A DNA stretch of 64,000 nucleotides from Halopseudomonas oceani (GCF_002903165.1 NZ_PPSK01000008.1:62001-126000), one strand, 5' to 3'; shown: positions 35,758 through 46,573, numbered from the stretch's first letter. Program-made: numbers and translations. Notes: generated from the sequence alone by a model not told the origin.

Positions 35758-37185
35758 TTAACCGAGCGATTTAACCGCTTCGATCATCTGCACCATGACC
35801 TTCTGGGCATCGCCGTACACCATCGAGGTGTTGTCGAGGAAGAACAGCTCGTTCTCGACACCGGAGTAGCCCTTGCCTTGACCACGCTTGACCACATAGG
35901 CCTGACGCGCCTGATCGACATTCAAGATCGGCATACCGTAGATCGGGCTGGACTTGCGGGTACGTGCTGCCGGGTTGACCACGTCGTTGGCACCCAGAAC
36001 GATGGCGACATCGGCCTGTGCAAACTCTTCGTTGATGTCTTCCAGGTCATAAATGATGTCGTACGGTACGCCAGCCTCGGCCAACAGCACGTTCATATGA
36101 CCCGGCATACGACCGGCAACCGGGTGAATCGCGAAGCTGACTTCCACACCCTGCTTTTGCAGCAGTTTGACGAATTCGTACAGCTTGTGCTGCGCCTGAG
36201 CGACCGCCAGACCATAGCCCGGAACGATGACAACCTTGTTGGCGTAGAACATCGAGATCGCCGCATCGGATGCATCACACGACTTCATGGTGCCCTGAAT
36301 TTCGCCATCAGAGCCATCGTCCTCACCACCGAAGTCGCTGAAGATAATGTTGCTGACATGGCGGTTCATCGCCTTGGCCATCATCAGCGTCAACAGCGTA
36401 CCGGCAGAGCCGACTACGGTACCCGCGATGATCATCGCCGGGTTCTGCAGCACGAAACCCTCGAACGCAACCGCCAGGCCGGTAAAAGCGTTGTACAGCG
36501 AGATCACAACCGGCATATCCGCACCGCCGATTGGCGTAGTCAGCAGTACACCCAACGCCAGAGCAACGGCAAAGAACACCAGGATCAGCAGAACCGGAGT
36601 CTCTTCTGCGCCGACGATAGCCATCACGGTAACCACCGCACCGACGAACAGCGCAGCCCCCAGCAGCGAGGCGTTGACGTATTGATGCTTGGACAAACGC
36701 CAGGCCTTATTCATCCGGCCATCGAGCTTCGCCCATGCGATCAGCGAGCCAGACAGCGCAACCGCGCCGATCAGGCCGCCAAGAATCGCCAGTATGGTTA
36801 CCACGGGGCCATGGGCCAGCGCATTGCCCGACAGCAACTCAGTGGCAGCGATCGCAGCGGCAGCACCACCGCCCATGCCGTTATACAGCGCAACCATCTG
36901 CGGCATGTCGGTCATGGCGACGCGTTTGCCGCTGATCCACGCCCAACCAATACCCAGTGCCAGCGCGATAACCAGCAGGATCAGGTTGGTGGTCAGGTGC
37001 GGTTCGGCGCGTGCGCTGACATCAAAGCCGTACAGAAACGCGGCAGCAACGGCCAGCACCATACCACCACCGGCAACAACAATACCGGACCGAGCGGTAA
37101 CCGGGCTGGCCATGCGCTTGAGGCCATAAAGGAATAGAAATGCTGCGACAAAGTAGGCCGCGTCAATCAAAAAAGAACTGAACAT
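35758..37185 (-). CDS. pntB: NAD(P) transhydrogenase subunit beta
   Basis: Couples proton flow to hydride transfer from NADH to NADP. The 475-residue protein has about eight to nine membrane helices (1-260) and a C-terminal NADP(H) Rossmann domain with VIVPGYGLAVAQAQHKL and DVAIVLGANDVVNPAAR, the loop typical of the dIII domain. AAGGAG lies 9 bases upstream of the ATG. Third gene of the pntAa-pntAb-pntB operon, 7 bases after pntAb. Confidence 0.97.
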   Translation of the reverse strand: MFSSFLIDAAYFVAAFLFLYGLKRMASPVTARSGIVVAGGGMVLAVAAAFLYGFDVSARAEPHLTTNLILLVIALALGIGWAWISGKRVAMTDMPQMVALYNGMGGGAAAAIAATELLSGNALAHGPVVTILAILGGLIGAVALSGSLIAWAKLDGRMNKAWRLSKHQYVNASLLGAALFVGAVVTVMAIVGAEETPVLLILVFFAVALALGVLLTTPIGGADMPVVISLYNAFTGLAVAFEGFVLQNPAMIIAGTVVGSAGTLLTLMMAKAMNRHVSNIIFSDFGGEDDGSDGEIQGTMKSCDASDAAISMFYANKVVIVPGYGLAVAQAQHKLYEFVKLLQKQGVEVSFAIHPVAGRMPGHMNVLLAEAGVPYDIIYDLEDINEEFAQADVAIVLGANDVVNPAARTRKSSPIYGMPILNVDQARQAYVVKRGQGKGYSGVENELFFLDNTSMVYGDAQKVMVQMIEAVKSLG

Positions 37186-37192
37186 GGTCTAC

Positions 37193-37513
37193 TTACTCCT
37201 TGTCCGCACCGGATGCTTTGTTGGTCGGCTTGAACATTTCAAGCATGCGCTCGGTGACTACATAACCACCGGCAGCGTTACCCGCGCCCAGCAGAACACC
37301 AACAAAACCGATCACCTGCTCCAGCGTGGAACCGGCATTCAGCAGCGCCCACATCGCGCCAACAACCACGATACCGTGAATGAAGTTAGAGCCCGACATC
37401 AGCGGGGTGTGCAGAATGGCCGGAACGCGGCCGATGATTTCATAGCCGGTAAATGCGGCCAGCAAAAAGATATACAGGGCAACAAAGCCTGTAATGGTAG
37501 TTGTCATTTCCAT
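37193..37513 (-). CDS. pntAb: NAD(P) transhydrogenase subunit alpha part 2 (membrane)
   Basis: A 106-residue protein with three membrane helices (FVALYIFLLAAFTGYEIIG, SGSNFIHGIVVVGAMWALL and VIGFVGVLLGAGNAAGGYVV), equal to the C-terminal membrane part of single-chain PntA. GAGGA stands 7 bases before the ATG at 37513; longer frames run into pntAa and are not used. Splitting of the alpha subunit into Aa and Ab is common in Pseudomonas and alphaproteobacteria. Confidence 0.95.
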   Translation of the reverse strand: MEMTTTITGFVALYIFLLAAFTGYEIIGRVPAILHTPLMSGSNFIHGIVVVGAMWALLNAGSTLEQVIGFVGVLLGAGNAAGGYVVTERMLEMFKPTNKASGADKE

Positions 37514-37523
37514 CAAACCGTCC

Positions 37524-38648
37524 TCAGGCCAGCTGTTCGACAGCGGTGCGCGCTGCCTCATTGCGAATTTCACCGTCGTGGGTCAGTACCGAGCGAGCCA
37601 GCACCTCATCTTCCCAATCCAGCGACAGCTCGCCTTCCTTGACCATCAGGCCAACCAGAGCCAACAGGTTGCGGGAATAGAGTTCAGAGGCGTGCTCAGC
37701 CAGGTGACTGGCGATGTTCAGCGGCGCAACGATGGTCGCCGGACCGACTTCAACAGTATCGCCGGGCTGGGTCAGCGGCGTATTGCCACCACCTTCTGCG
37801 GCCAGATCAATGATCACCGAGCCGCTCTTCATGCCCATGATCTGCTCTTCGGTCAGAATCTTGGGGCTCGGCTTGCCCGGGATGGAGGCCGTGGTGATGA
37901 TGGCATCAGCTTGCTGCACATGACGTGTCAGCACATCATTGACCTGCTTCTGCTCTTCAGCAGTCAGCTCGCGGGCATAACCGCCCTCGCCTACTGCCGA
38001 TACGCCGGTATCGACGAACTTGCCGCCAACCGACTGCACCTGTTCGCGTACTTCAGGACGTACGTCGTAGCCTTCGATCATTGCACCAAGACGCTTGGCA
38101 GTCGCCAGTGCCTGCAGACCGGCGACACCGGCCCCCATGACCAGAATCTTGGCCGGACGCAGGGAACCCACAGCGGTGGTCATCATCGGCAGGATGCGAT
38201 GCAGGTGGGTACCCGCCATCAATGCCGCGTAGTAGCCAGCCAATGCGGCCTGAGACGATAGCGCATCCATTGCCTGAGCCCGGGTAATACGGGGAATCAG
38301 CTCCATCGCAAAACAGGTGATACGTTTGTCACGCAGCGCTTTTACGATTTCAGGCTCGCGTTGGGCGTAAATGAAGCAGCACAGGATGGAGCCTTCCGGC
38401 ATTTCCTGAATGTCTTCCAACGACGGGGCCTGCACTCGGAAGAACAGTCGGGTCTCGGCTGGTGCCGGCGCGACAGCGGCGCCCGCCTGAGTGAAATCGT
38501 TATCGGGAATTCGGGCCGCCAGACCGGCTCCGGGTTCAACGCAGGGCTCGATGCCGAGTTTCTGCAACTTGGCAACAACTGCGGGAACCAACGCCACACG
38601 CTTTTCGTGGCGCCGGGTCTCTTTTGCAACATACAAACTGATAGCCAT
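37524..38648 (-). CDS. pntAa: NAD(P) transhydrogenase subunit alpha part 1 (NAD-binding)
   Basis: The soluble NAD(H)-binding dI domain, 374 residues. Seen: VAKETRRHEKRVALVP, Rossmann motif ILVMGAGVAGLQALATAKRLGA, and the mobile-loop region with GYARELTAEEQ. CAGGAG lies upstream of the ATG at 38648 (MAISLYVAKE). First gene of the operon; pntAb starts 10 bases after its stop. Confidence 0.97.
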   Translation of the reverse strand: MAISLYVAKETRRHEKRVALVPAVVAKLQKLGIEPCVEPGAGLAARIPDNDFTQAGAAVAPAPAETRLFFRVQAPSLEDIQEMPEGSILCCFIYAQREPEIVKALRDKRITCFAMELIPRITRAQAMDALSSQAALAGYYAALMAGTHLHRILPMMTTAVGSLRPAKILVMGAGVAGLQALATAKRLGAMIEGYDVRPEVREQVQSVGGKFVDTGVSAVGEGGYARELTAEEQKQVNDVLTRHVQQADAIITTASIPGKPSPKILTEEQIMGMKSGSVIIDLAAEGGGNTPLTQPGDTVEVGPATIVAPLNIASHLAEHASELYSRNLLALVGLMVKEGELSLDWEDEVLARSVLTHDGEIRNEAARTAVEQLA

Positions 38649-38721
38649 GGTCACTCCTGGAAACAGAACGCGCGAAGGATACAACAACTTGCAACAGAAA
38701 GCGCATCACTTCCGAGACGAT

Positions 38722-39564
38722 TCAGGACTTTGTTCCAAGCATATTGATCGCGTCAAACTCCTGCTGAACCGCTTGCATCAGCCTTTGATTGTCGTGCTGC
38801 CAGGGATGAAAATCGTCACGATAAAAGTCACGATAGGCGCTCCAAAGCCCCGAAAAGAAGCCATTCCGCCCCCAAAGCCAGCGTATGCCTCGGTACCAGG
38901 TGCCCACATCACTGAGCCGACCGTCACGCTTCAACATGTGCCAGACGCCGCGGGTAACATCGCGCAGAAAGAAGAAGGTCGATAGCCGCATTGCCCTGCG
39001 TAGCTGCGCACGGTCTCCACACACTTGCATATATAGATCAAAGGCGACCGCCTTGTGTTCGGTCTCCTCCAGTGCGTGCCAACGCCACACCTGACGCATG
39101 GGTTCGATAGCCCCGTCAAACCAGCGCATTTCGCGCAACACCGCATCAGCCATGATCGCGGTGAAATGTTCCATTGCCACGGTATTTGCCAGACGGCGCT
39201 CTGGCGTGAAGTGTTTGTTGGCAAAGCGAATACGTTGACGAACGGGTTCCGTTAAAGCCTTGACGTCGTAACCCTGTTCTTCAAGCAGGCGGTTGTATTC
39301 GATGTGTTCACGGCTGTGATGCCCTTCCTGACCGATGAAGCCCTTGATCAGCTCACGCTGCCTCGGGTCTTCGACACGATCACGAAAGTAACGTACCGAA
39401 TCGATGAAAAAGCGCTCACCGTCCGGAAACAGGATCGACATTGAATTGAAGAAATGGCTCTTGAACGGGTCACCGCCGTGCCAGTGCTTTGGCAACGGGT
39501 TCGGCAACTCGAAGTCGATACGACGAGGATGGATAGCCAGGTCGTCTGGGGTTGCTGCGGTCAT
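38722..39564 (-). CDS. Metal-dependent hydrolase family protein (PF10118-like, di-iron helical fold)
   Basis: A 280-residue, mostly helical cytoplasmic protein. Metal-ligand patterns typical of this ferritin-like family are present: FIGQEGHHSREH, AMEHFTAIMAD and HALEETEHKAVAFD, supplying Glu and His pairs for two metal ions. Members are annotated as metal-dependent hydrolases but may be oxygen-activating di-iron enzymes; the reaction is unknown. Next to pntAa on the same strand but 73 bases upstream, so possibly an independent unit. Confidence 0.8.
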   Translation of the reverse strand: MTAATPDDLAIHPRRIDFELPNPLPKHWHGGDPFKSHFFNSMSILFPDGERFFIDSVRYFRDRVEDPRQRELIKGFIGQEGHHSREHIEYNRLLEEQGYDVKALTEPVRQRIRFANKHFTPERRLANTVAMEHFTAIMADAVLREMRWFDGAIEPMRQVWRWHALEETEHKAVAFDLYMQVCGDRAQLRRAMRLSTFFFLRDVTRGVWHMLKRDGRLSDVGTWYRGIRWLWGRNGFFSGLWSAYRDFYRDDFHPWQHDNQRLMQAVQQEFDAINMLGTKS

Positions 39565-39762
39565 GACTCACCTCTTAATGCGCTGCGCTGTTGTTATCTG
39601 TTTTGCGTGGACATTGATGTGATTAAGGCATCTTCGACCTATTCAGGAGAATTGACAATGCATATTTTCAACTGACCAGGACTGGCGACAGGCGGCTGAG
39701 CCACTACAGTTACCCGTAACAATCTGTTTCAACACCGATACCAATAACCATGGGGGAACGCT

Positions 39763-41175
39763 ATGAACGCGGTGATAGACGCTCTAAATACTGTCTTCTG
39801 GGGATACATCCTGATCTACGGCCTGCTGGCTGTGGGCGTGTTCTTTACCATCCGCCTGGGCGCGCTGCAATTTCTGCACTTTGGCGAAATGATTCGCTCG
39901 CTGCTGGGCTCGCGGGAAAGTGACAAGTCAGGTATTTCGCCCTTTCAGGCACTATGCACGAGCCTTGCTTCGCGTGTCGGTACCGGCAACATCGCCGGTG
40001 TGGCCGTCGCGCTGTATCTGGGCGGAGCTGGCGCTATCTTCTGGATGTGGATGGTTGCTTTGGTTGGCATGGCAACCGCCTATGCCGAGAGCACGCTGGC
40101 CCAGCTTTACAAGGTACGAGACGGCCAGGGCCAGTACCGCGGTGGCCCGGCCTTTTACCTGGCCAAGGGGCTAAAGGCGCCGTGGGCGGGGAGTATCTTT
40201 TCTATCTGCCTGATCATTTCATTTGGTTTGGTATTCAACGCCGTTCAGGCCAACTCCATAGCCGACGCCATGGAGGGTGCCTTTGGGTTCAACAAACTGG
40301 TTGTCGGTGTCGCCATTGCCGCAGTCGCCGGGCTGGTCATCTTCGGTGGCTTGCGATCGATTGCTCGCTTTGCCGAGTTTGTTGTTCCTTTTATGGCTGC
40401 GGCCTACGTACTGATGGCACTGGTGGTGCTGGCGATGAATTATTCCGAGGTGCCGGGGGTGCTGGCGACCATCGTCAAAAGCGCCTTTGGTCTGGAAGAA
40501 GCGGCCGGCGGCGTCGCTGGCTCGGTAACCGCCGCCATGCTCAATGGCATCAAGCGCGGCCTGTTTTCCAACGAAGCCGGGATGGGGTCCGCGCCTAATG
40601 TCGCAGCGACAGCCACACCTACGCCCCACCACCCCTCATCCCAGGGCTTTGTGCAGGCCACCGGGGTATTTATCGACACACTGGTGATCTGTACCGCTAC
40701 GGCGGTGATGATCCTGCTTTCAGGTGTACTTGAGCCGGGCAACGGCGTGACCGGTACCCAGCTGACCCAGCTCGCGCTGGAAACGCATATCGGTGATGCC
40801 GGTCGCTATTTCATCGCGTTCGCGATCCTGTTCTTCGCCTTCACCTCTATCGTCGCGAACTACTCGTATGCGGAAAACGCGATGGTCTATCTGGGGCTCG
40901 GCGGCAAGCTGGGTATGCTGTCGCTACGCTGCGCCGCATTGGCGATGGTCGTCTGGGGTGCCTATCAGGCGGTCGGCACGGTCTTCAATGCGGCCGATGC
41001 CTCAATGGGGCTGATGGCGACCATCAACCTGATTGGTATCGTGCTGCTGTCCGGCACCGTCGCCAAGCTGACCAAGGATTACCTTGCCCAGCGCAAGGAA
41101 GGCCTAGTGCCGCACTTCAAGGCAACAGATTATCCGGAACTGGAACACAAGATTGACCGGGACATCTGGTCGTAA
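39763..41175 (+). CDS. AGCS-family sodium:alanine/glycine symporter
   Basis: A 470-residue inner-membrane carrier with about 11 helices. The AGCS (SAF) family core is visible: SPFQALCTSLASRVGTGNIAG (only the start quoted here), GGPAFYLAKGLK, FGLVFNAVQANSIADA and GLFSNEAGMGSAPNVAA. It imports alanine or glycine with sodium. GGGGAA precedes the ATG. Monocistronic, ended by a large hairpin. Confidence 0.93.
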   Translation: MNAVIDALNTVFWGYILIYGLLAVGVFFTIRLGALQFLHFGEMIRSLLGSRESDKSGISPFQALCTSLASRVGTGNIAGVAVALYLGGAGAIFWMWMVALVGMATAYAESTLAQLYKVRDGQGQYRGGPAFYLAKGLKAPWAGSIFSICLIISFGLVFNAVQANSIADAMEGAFGFNKLVVGVAIAAVAGLVIFGGLRSIARFAEFVVPFMAAAYVLMALVVLAMNYSEVPGVLATIVKSAFGLEEAAGGVAGSVTAAMLNGIKRGLFSNEAGMGSAPNVAATATPTPHHPSSQGFVQATGVFIDTLVICTATAVMILLSGVLEPGNGVTGTQLTQLALETHIGDAGRYFIAFAILFFAFTSIVANYSYAENAMVYLGLGGKLGMLSLRCAALAMVVWGAYQAVGTVFNAADASMGLMATINLIGIVLLSGTVAKLTKDYLAQRKEGLVPHFKATDYPELEHKIDRDIWS

Positions 41176-41182
41176 CGACGTA

Positions 41183-41218
41183 CTGACCTGACCCGGGATG
41201 CCCCCCGGGTCAGGTCAG
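41183..41218. terminator. Long hairpin between the convergent symporter and SDR genes
   Basis: Perfect 15-base stem CTGACCTGACCCGGG and complement (41183-41197/41204-41218) with a 6-base loop. It lacks a T-run on either strand and its right arm covers the last bases of the SDR gene; a bidirectional end signal is likely. Confidence 0.6.
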
Positions 41219-42000
41219 CCCTTGATCTCCTGCAGCGAGTTACCGCCGTCCACTACCAGCATCTGGCCAGTCATGTAGCTACAACCCTCGCTGGCCAGAA
41301 ACAGCGCCACGCGCGCCACCTCGTCTGGCCGTCCCGGCCGTCCGATCGGCGTATGCCGCCCTGCTTCGAGTTCTGCAGGCAAACTCGATGGGGTGTGAAT
41401 CCAGCCGGGTGCAATGGCATTGACTGTAATCCCCTGCCCAGCCACTTCGTGGGCGATGGAACGGGTCAGCCCGACCATCGCTGACTTGGCAGCACTGTAC
41501 CCAGCCGTGCCCGGGAAGGTCACCAGCGGACCGGTCACCGAAGCAATATTGATCACCCGACCAAAACCGGCAGCCAGCATGTGCGTTAGCACCGGCTGAC
41601 TGACATGCACGCAGGTATTGAGGTTGAGGTCAATCTCGCGCTGCCAGTGCTCAAACGCCATACGGTGAAACAGGTCGCCAATCGGCGCTTCAATACCCGA
41701 TTGGGACATACCGGCATTGTTGACCAGCACATCGATCCGCCCGAATTGCTCGATAACCTGATCGACCAGCTCGGCGGCCTGCTCCGGGTGGGTCAGATCA
41801 GCCACCACCGCCAAGCTGCGCAACCGATCCGGGTCCAGTTCGTTCTGCCGCTGAAAAATGCGATTGGTCGTTGAGGTCAATACAACCGTTGCACCTGCGG
41901 CATGAAACATTCTTGCGATGGCGAAGCCGATACCGTCGGCACTGCCAGCGCCGGTGACCAGGGCCACGCGGCCCCGGAGATCCGTCATGTCGTGCGGCAT
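41215..42000 (-). CDS. Short-chain dehydrogenase/reductase
   Basis: A 261-residue classical SDR. NAD(P) motif TGAGSADGIGFAIA, NNAGMS, active-site Ser in NIASVTG and Tyr-x-x-x-Lys in YSAAKSAMVG. The insertion SADGIG between the glycines is the pattern seen in several NADH-preferring oxidoreductases. The ATG at 42000 overlaps the cysS stop (TGATG), so it is translated with cysS; a GTG three bases earlier and an ATG at 41988 are alternatives. Substrate unknown. Coupling to an aminoacyl-tRNA synthetase has no obvious metabolic reason. Confidence 0.88.
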   Translation of the reverse strand: MPHDMTDLRGRVALVTGAGSADGIGFAIARMFHAAGATVVLTSTTNRIFQRQNELDPDRLRSLAVVADLTHPEQAAELVDQVIEQFGRIDVLVNNAGMSQSGIEAPIGDLFHRMAFEHWQREIDLNLNTCVHVSQPVLTHMLAAGFGRVINIASVTGPLVTFPGTAGYSAAKSAMVGLTRSIAHEVAGQGITVNAIAPGWIHTPSSLPAELEAGRHTPIGRPGRPDEVARVALFLASEGCSYMTGQMLVVDGGNSLQEIKG

Positions 42001-43385
42001 CACTCAGCCAGCCGCCAAGTGGTACCACCCTTGCCGTCTTCAAGTACGACGCCCATGGCGGTCAACTGGTCGCGGATACGATCAGACTCCCCCCAGTTCT
42101 TGTCGGCACGGGCCTGCAGACGCGCTGCAATCAGCGCTTCAACCTCGGCGGCGTCAACCTTACCGGCAGCGCCAGCCTGCAGGAAGGCTTCAGGCTCCAG
42201 CTGCAGCAAGCCCAGCACTTCGGCCAACTGACGCAAACGTGCAGCCAAGGCGGCCGCCGCTTCCGCATCAGATTCTTTCAGGCGGTTGACCTCACGCACC
42301 ATTTCAAACAGTACTGCGCAGGCTTCCGGGGTATTGAAGTCGTCGTCCATCGACGCAGCAAAACGCTCAGCGAAGGCGTCACCACCGGCAGGCACCGCGT
42401 CGGGCAGGCCTTTGAGTGCGTTATAGAACCGCTCCAGTGCGCCCTTGGCTTCCTTGAGGTTGTCTTCGGAATAGTTGATGGCGCTGCGGTAGTGGCTGGA
42501 GACCAGCAGATAGCGAACCACCTCAGGATGATACTTTTCCAGCACCTCGCGAATGGTGAAAAAGTTGCCCAGACTCTTGGACATCTTCTCGCCGTCGACA
42601 CGCACCGCGCCCGCGTGCATCCAGGCGGCGGCGTACAGCTCGCCGGTCGCCGCTTCGCTCTGGGCGATTTCGTTCTCGTGGTGCGGGAACACCAGATCCG
42701 GGCCACCGCCGTGGATATCAAAGGTGTTGCCCAGGCAGCAGGTCGACATGACCGAGCATTCGATGTGCCAGCCCGGACGTCCTTCGCCCCAGGGCGAGCT
42801 CCAGCTCGGCTCACCCGGCTTGGCGGCTTTCCACAGAACAAAGTCGAGCGGGTCCTGCTTGGCTTCGTCTACCTCGATGCGCGCGCCGATCTTCAGGTCT
42901 TCGATCTTGCGGCGCGACAGCTTGCCGTAACCTTCGAACTTGCCAACGCGGTAATAAACGTCGCCATTACCCGGTGCGTAGGCATAGCCCTTGTCGATCA
43001 GCGTCTGAATCATGGCGAACATGCCGTCGATGTGCTGACTGGCGCGCGGCTCCTGATCCGGGCGCAGCACGTTCAGACGGGCTTCGTCTTCATGCATTGC
43101 TGCAATCATGCGCTCGGTCAGTTGCTGAAAGGTCTCACCGTTTTCATTTGCGCGCTTGATGATCTTGTCGTCGATATCCGTGATATTGCGCACGTAGGTG
43201 AGGTCATAGCCGCGGTGGCGAAACCAGCGCGCCACCACGTCAAACGCAACCATCACGCGCGCATGACCGATATGGCAGAAGTCATACACGGTCATACCGC
43301 AGACATACATGCGCACCTGATTGTCGACCAGCGGCTTGAATGGCTCCTTGGTCTTGGTCAGGGTGTTGTAGAGTGCGAGCGCCAT
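42000..43385 (-). CDS. cysS: Cysteinyl-tRNA synthetase
   Basis: Class I synthetase, 461 residues. HIGH motif at 38-41 (CHIGHAR), zinc-type Cys29 in [20 protein letters not shown], and KMSKS in [11 protein letters not shown]. The C-terminal helical domain carries the DALR-type VNRLKES helix. The ATG at 43385 overlaps the glnS stop (TGATG) and its own stop overlaps the SDR start, a chain of translational coupling. Confidence 0.98.
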   Translation of the reverse strand: MALALYNTLTKTKEPFKPLVDNQVRMYVCGMTVYDFCHIGHARVMVAFDVVARWFRHRGYDLTYVRNITDIDDKIIKRANENGETFQQLTERMIAAMHEDEARLNVLRPDQEPRASQHIDGMFAMIQTLIDKGYAYAPGNGDVYYRVGKFEGYGKLSRRKIEDLKIGARIEVDEAKQDPLDFVLWKAAKPGEPSWSSPWGEGRPGWHIECSVMSTCCLGNTFDIHGGGPDLVFPHHENEIAQSEAATGELYAAAWMHAGAVRVDGEKMSKSLGNFFTIREVLEKYHPEVVRYLLVSSHYRSAINYSEDNLKEAKGALERFYNALKGLPDAVPAGGDAFAERFAASMDDDFNTPEACAVLFEMVREVNRLKESDAEAAAALAARLRQLAEVLGLLQLEPEAFLQAGAAGKVDAAEVEALIAARLQARADKNWGESDRIRDQLTAMGVVLEDGKGGTTWRLAE

Positions 43386-45052
43386 CAGCCCCCCCAGGAG
43401 TCACGCAGGGTGACGGTGCGGTTGAAGACCATTGCATCGGGTCTGGAATCACGTGAATCGACGCAGAAGTAGCCCTCACGCTCGAACTGGAAACGGTCGT
43501 CCAGCGTGGCGTCAGCCAACGACGGCTCGGCACGGCAGCCCGTCAGGACCTGCAGGGAATCCGGATTGATATTGTCGAGGAAGGTGGTGCCCTCTTCGCC
43601 CTTGTCCGGATTTGCCGCGTTGAACAGCCGATCATACAAGCGCACTTCGCACTCAATGCTGCTGCTCGCAGGCACCCAGTGGATAACGCCTTTGACCTTG
43701 CGACCTTCCGGGTTCTTGCCGAGGGTATCCGGATCGTAGGTGCACAGCAGCTCGACGATGTTCCCGTCAGCATCTGTTACCGCTTCGTCAGCGCGAATCA
43801 CGTAGCTGCCACGCAGACGCACTTCGCCACCCGGCACCAGACGCTTGTAGCCCTTGGGCGGATCGACCATGTAGTCCTCACGGTCGATATAGATCTCGCG
43901 CTCGAACGGCAGCACGCGCTCGCCTATATCCTGTTTGGGATGACGCGGCAGACGCAGCTCTTCGGTCTGACCTTCGGGGTAGTTGGTGATGGTCACTTTC
44001 AGCGGCTTGAGCACGCACATGGCACGCGGCGCGTTGGCATCCAGGTCGTCACGAATACAGAACTCCAGAACGCCCATGTCGACCACGCCGTCAGAGCGGG
44101 TCACGCCAATGCGCTCGCAGAACTCGCGAATGGCTGCCGGCGTGTAGCCGCGGCGACGGAAGGCACTCAGGGTAGACATACGCGGGTCGTCCCAACCATC
44201 CACGTGCTTCTCGTCTACCAGTTGCTTGAGTTTGCGCTTGCTGGTGACAGTGTAGTTCAGGTTCAGGCGAGCAAATTCGTACTGGCGCGGATGTGCAGGC
44301 ACCGGCAGATTGTCCAGAAACCACTCGTACAGCGGGCGGTGATCTTCAAACTCCAGGGTGCAGATCGAGTGGGTAATGCCCTCGATGGCGTCGGACTGAC
44401 CATGGGTAAAGTCATAACTTGGATACACACACCACTTGTCACCGGTCTGGTGGTGATGGGCGTGGCGAATGCGATACAGAATCGGATCGCGCAGGTTCAT
44501 GTTCGGCGCGGCCATGTCGATTTTGGCGCGCAGTACCTTGGCGCCGTCAGCGAACTCGCCGGCGGTCATGCGCTGGAATTGATCCAGGTTTTCTTCAACG
44601 CTGCGCTCACGGAACGGGCTGTTCTTGCCCGGCTCGGTCAGATTACCGCGGTATTCACGCGCCTGCTCGGGCGTCAGCTCACAGACATAGGCCTTGCCAG
44701 CCTTGATCAGTTCGATGGCCCAGGCGTGCAGTTGATCGAAGTAATCGGAGGCATAGCGCACGTCGCCGCCCCACTGAAAGCCAAGCCATTCAACGTCGGT
44801 CTTGATCGCATCGATGTATTCCTGCTCTTCCTTGGCCGGGTTGGTGTCGTCAAAGCGCAGGTGGCAAACGCCGCCAAATTCCCTGGCCAGACCAAAGTTG
44901 AGACAGATCGACTTGGCGTGACCGATGTGCAGGTAACCGTTCGGCTCCGGCGGAAAGCGGGTAACGATGTTGCTGTGCTTGCCGCTGTCCAGATCAGCCT
45001 GGACGATCTGGCGCAGAAAGTGGCTTGGGGGCGTGGCGTCGGGTTTGTTCAT
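43385..45052 (-). CDS. glnS: Glutaminyl-tRNA synthetase
   Basis: Class I synthetase, 555 residues, attaching glutamine to tRNA-Gln. Motifs: [15 protein letters not shown] with HIGH at 42-45, LRFDDTNP, and the KMSKS-equivalent [11 protein letters not shown]. The two C-terminal anticodon-binding beta barrels (about 340-555) are full length. Its presence shows direct glutaminylation rather than only the transamidation route. Divergent from ppiB across 192 bp; first gene of glnS-cysS-SDR. Confidence 0.98.
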   Translation of the reverse strand: MNKPDATPPSHFLRQIVQADLDSGKHSNIVTRFPPEPNGYLHIGHAKSICLNFGLAREFGGVCHLRFDDTNPAKEEQEYIDAIKTDVEWLGFQWGGDVRYASDYFDQLHAWAIELIKAGKAYVCELTPEQAREYRGNLTEPGKNSPFRERSVEENLDQFQRMTAGEFADGAKVLRAKIDMAAPNMNLRDPILYRIRHAHHHQTGDKWCVYPSYDFTHGQSDAIEGITHSICTLEFEDHRPLYEWFLDNLPVPAHPRQYEFARLNLNYTVTSKRKLKQLVDEKHVDGWDDPRMSTLSAFRRRGYTPAAIREFCERIGVTRSDGVVDMGVLEFCIRDDLDANAPRAMCVLKPLKVTITNYPEGQTEELRLPRHPKQDIGERVLPFEREIYIDREDYMVDPPKGYKRLVPGGEVRLRGSYVIRADEAVTDADGNIVELLCTYDPDTLGKNPEGRKVKGVIHWVPASSSIECEVRLYDRLFNAANPDKGEEGTTFLDNINPDSLQVLTGCRAEPSLADATLDDRFQFEREGYFCVDSRDSRPDAMVFNRTVTLRDSWGG

Positions 45053-45244
45053 AAGGTCGGCAAAACTCGCTCAGGTGATGCGCTCGGCATCAGGGATTAC
45101 TCGGGAGCCGGACTATCGCAATAGTCGCGCTTCCCTAGGCCATCATGACCAAAACCCGTATCATACCCGAAACTCGCAGGTGCCTGAATGCAGCAATGCA
45201 GGCAGCATCACACCCAACCTGTTCGACTGCCCGAGGAATGCCCG

Positions 45245-45739
45245 ATGGTCAAACTGCACACCAACTATGGCGTTATCACCCTGGAACTGTTTGCCGACAA
45301 AGCGCCGGTGACTGTCGAGAACTTCAAGCAATATGTTCGCGATGGCCACTACGACGGCACTATTTTCCACCGCGTGATCAGCAACTTCATGATTCAGGGC
45401 GGCGGTTTTGAGCCCGGCATGCAGCAAAAAGACACCCGTGATCCGATCAAGAATGAAGCCGACAACAGCGTCGCCAACAAGGTCGGCACCGTCGCCATGG
45501 CCCGTACTCCGGACCCGCACTCCGCCAGCGCGCAGTTCTTCATCAACGTTGCCGACAACGATTTCCTGAACTTCTCCGCCCCCACCATGCACGGCTGGGG
45601 TTACGCGGTATTCGGTCAGGTTACCGATGGCATGGACGTGGTCGAGAAGATCAAGGCCGTGCGGACCACCTCCCGCGCCGGTCACCAGGATGTACCGGCC
45701 GAGGACGTGATCATCGAGCGCGCCGAACTGGTCGACTGA
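45245..45739 (+). CDS. ppiB: Peptidyl-prolyl cis-trans isomerase B (cyclophilin)
   Basis: Cytoplasmic cyclophilin, 164 residues. Catalytic-core segments [33 protein letters not shown] and [14 protein letters not shown] are typical of bacterial PpiB. No signal peptide. GAGGAA lies about 8 bases before ATG 45245; the longer open frame is non-homologous. lpxH starts 13 bases downstream, the conserved Pseudomonas order. Confidence 0.96.
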   Translation: MVKLHTNYGVITLELFADKAPVTVENFKQYVRDGHYDGTIFHRVISNFMIQGGGFEPGMQQKDTRDPIKNEADNSVANKVGTVAMARTPDPHSASAQFFINVADNDFLNFSAPTMHGWGYAVFGQVTDGMDVVEKIKAVRTTSRAGHQDVPAEDVIIERAELVD

Positions 45740-45752
45740 GATCAAGCCGCCG

Positions 45753-46478
45753 ATGCGTTATCTGTTTATTTCGGATCTGCATCTGGAAGCGCAACGCCCG
45801 GATATCACCCGGGCGTTTTTGCGTCTGCTCGAAACCCGCGCACCGCAGTTTGATGCACTGTACATTCTGGGCGACTTCTTCGAAGTCTGGCTGGGTGACG
45901 ACACCATCGACGAACTCGGTCGTGAGGTCGCTGCCGCCCTCGCCCGCCTGACCAAGCATGGCACCAAGGTATACCTGATGCACGGCAACCGGGACTTCCT
46001 GCTCGGTCGCCGTTTTTGCCGCGCGGCACGCTGCACCCTGCTCAGAGATCCCACCACTGTTGAGCTGAATGGCGAACGTGTGCTGCTGATGCACGGCGAC
46101 AGTCTGTGCACTGACGACCTGGGTTACATGCGCATGCGCCGCTGGCTGCGCAACCCGGCCAGTCGCTTCATACTGAGAAATCTACCGCAGAGCACCCGCC
46201 ACAAGCTGGGTCGTAAGCTACGCGACGAAAGCCAGGCGCGAACCCGTATGAAGTCCGCCGAGATCACTGACGTCAACCTCGGCGCAGTTGCCCACACAAT
46301 GCGCGCTAAAGGCGTGCACACACTAATCCACGGCCACACACACCGCCCAGCAATCCACGACCTAATGATCGACGGCCAGCCCGCGCAGCGCATTGTGCTC
46401 GGGGACTGGGACAAGGCCGGCTGGGCACTTGAGGTGGACGAGAACGGTAAGCGACTGGAGTCGTTTCCACTGTCGTAG
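45753..46478 (+). CDS. lpxH: UDP-2,3-diacylglucosamine diphosphatase
   Basis: Calcineurin-like enzyme of lipid A synthesis that cleaves UDP-diacylglucosamine to lipid X and UMP. The 241-residue product has Asp8 and His10 in FISDLHL, Asp41 in ILGDFFEVW, the [10 protein letters not shown] loop, [11 protein letters not shown] and the C-terminal [10 protein letters not shown], the full metal-binding set. Downstream of ppiB in the same unit. Confidence 0.97.
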   Translation: MRYLFISDLHLEAQRPDITRAFLRLLETRAPQFDALYILGDFFEVWLGDDTIDELGREVAAALARLTKHGTKVYLMHGNRDFLLGRRFCRAARCTLLRDPTTVELNGERVLLMHGDSLCTDDLGYMRMRRWLRNPASRFILRNLPQSTRHKLGRKLRDESQARTRMKSAEITDVNLGAVAHTMRAKGVHTLIHGHTHRPAIHDLMIDGQPAQRIVLGDWDKAGWALEVDENGKRLESFPLS

Positions 46479-46573
46479 ATACCGATACCCCCACGAAATA
46501 CCCCTCGGGCCATACCGGGCACAGCATGCTGTGTCCCTACGCAAAAATGCCCCACACACAACGAGCAGACAAT

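Noticed and set aside
35740-37137. 465-codon open frame antisense to pntB
   Set aside because: His/Arg/Gln-rich shadow of a conserved membrane protein.
39657-39675. Five-codon frame (MHIFN) after an AGGAG site upstream of the AGCS symporter
   Set aside because: Looks like a leader peptide at first, but no attenuator hairpins follow and the peptide has no regulatory residues such as repeated Gly or Ala codons.
43679-45124. 481-codon open frame antisense to glnS
   Set aside because: Shadow frame; glnS motifs on the other strand are unambiguous.
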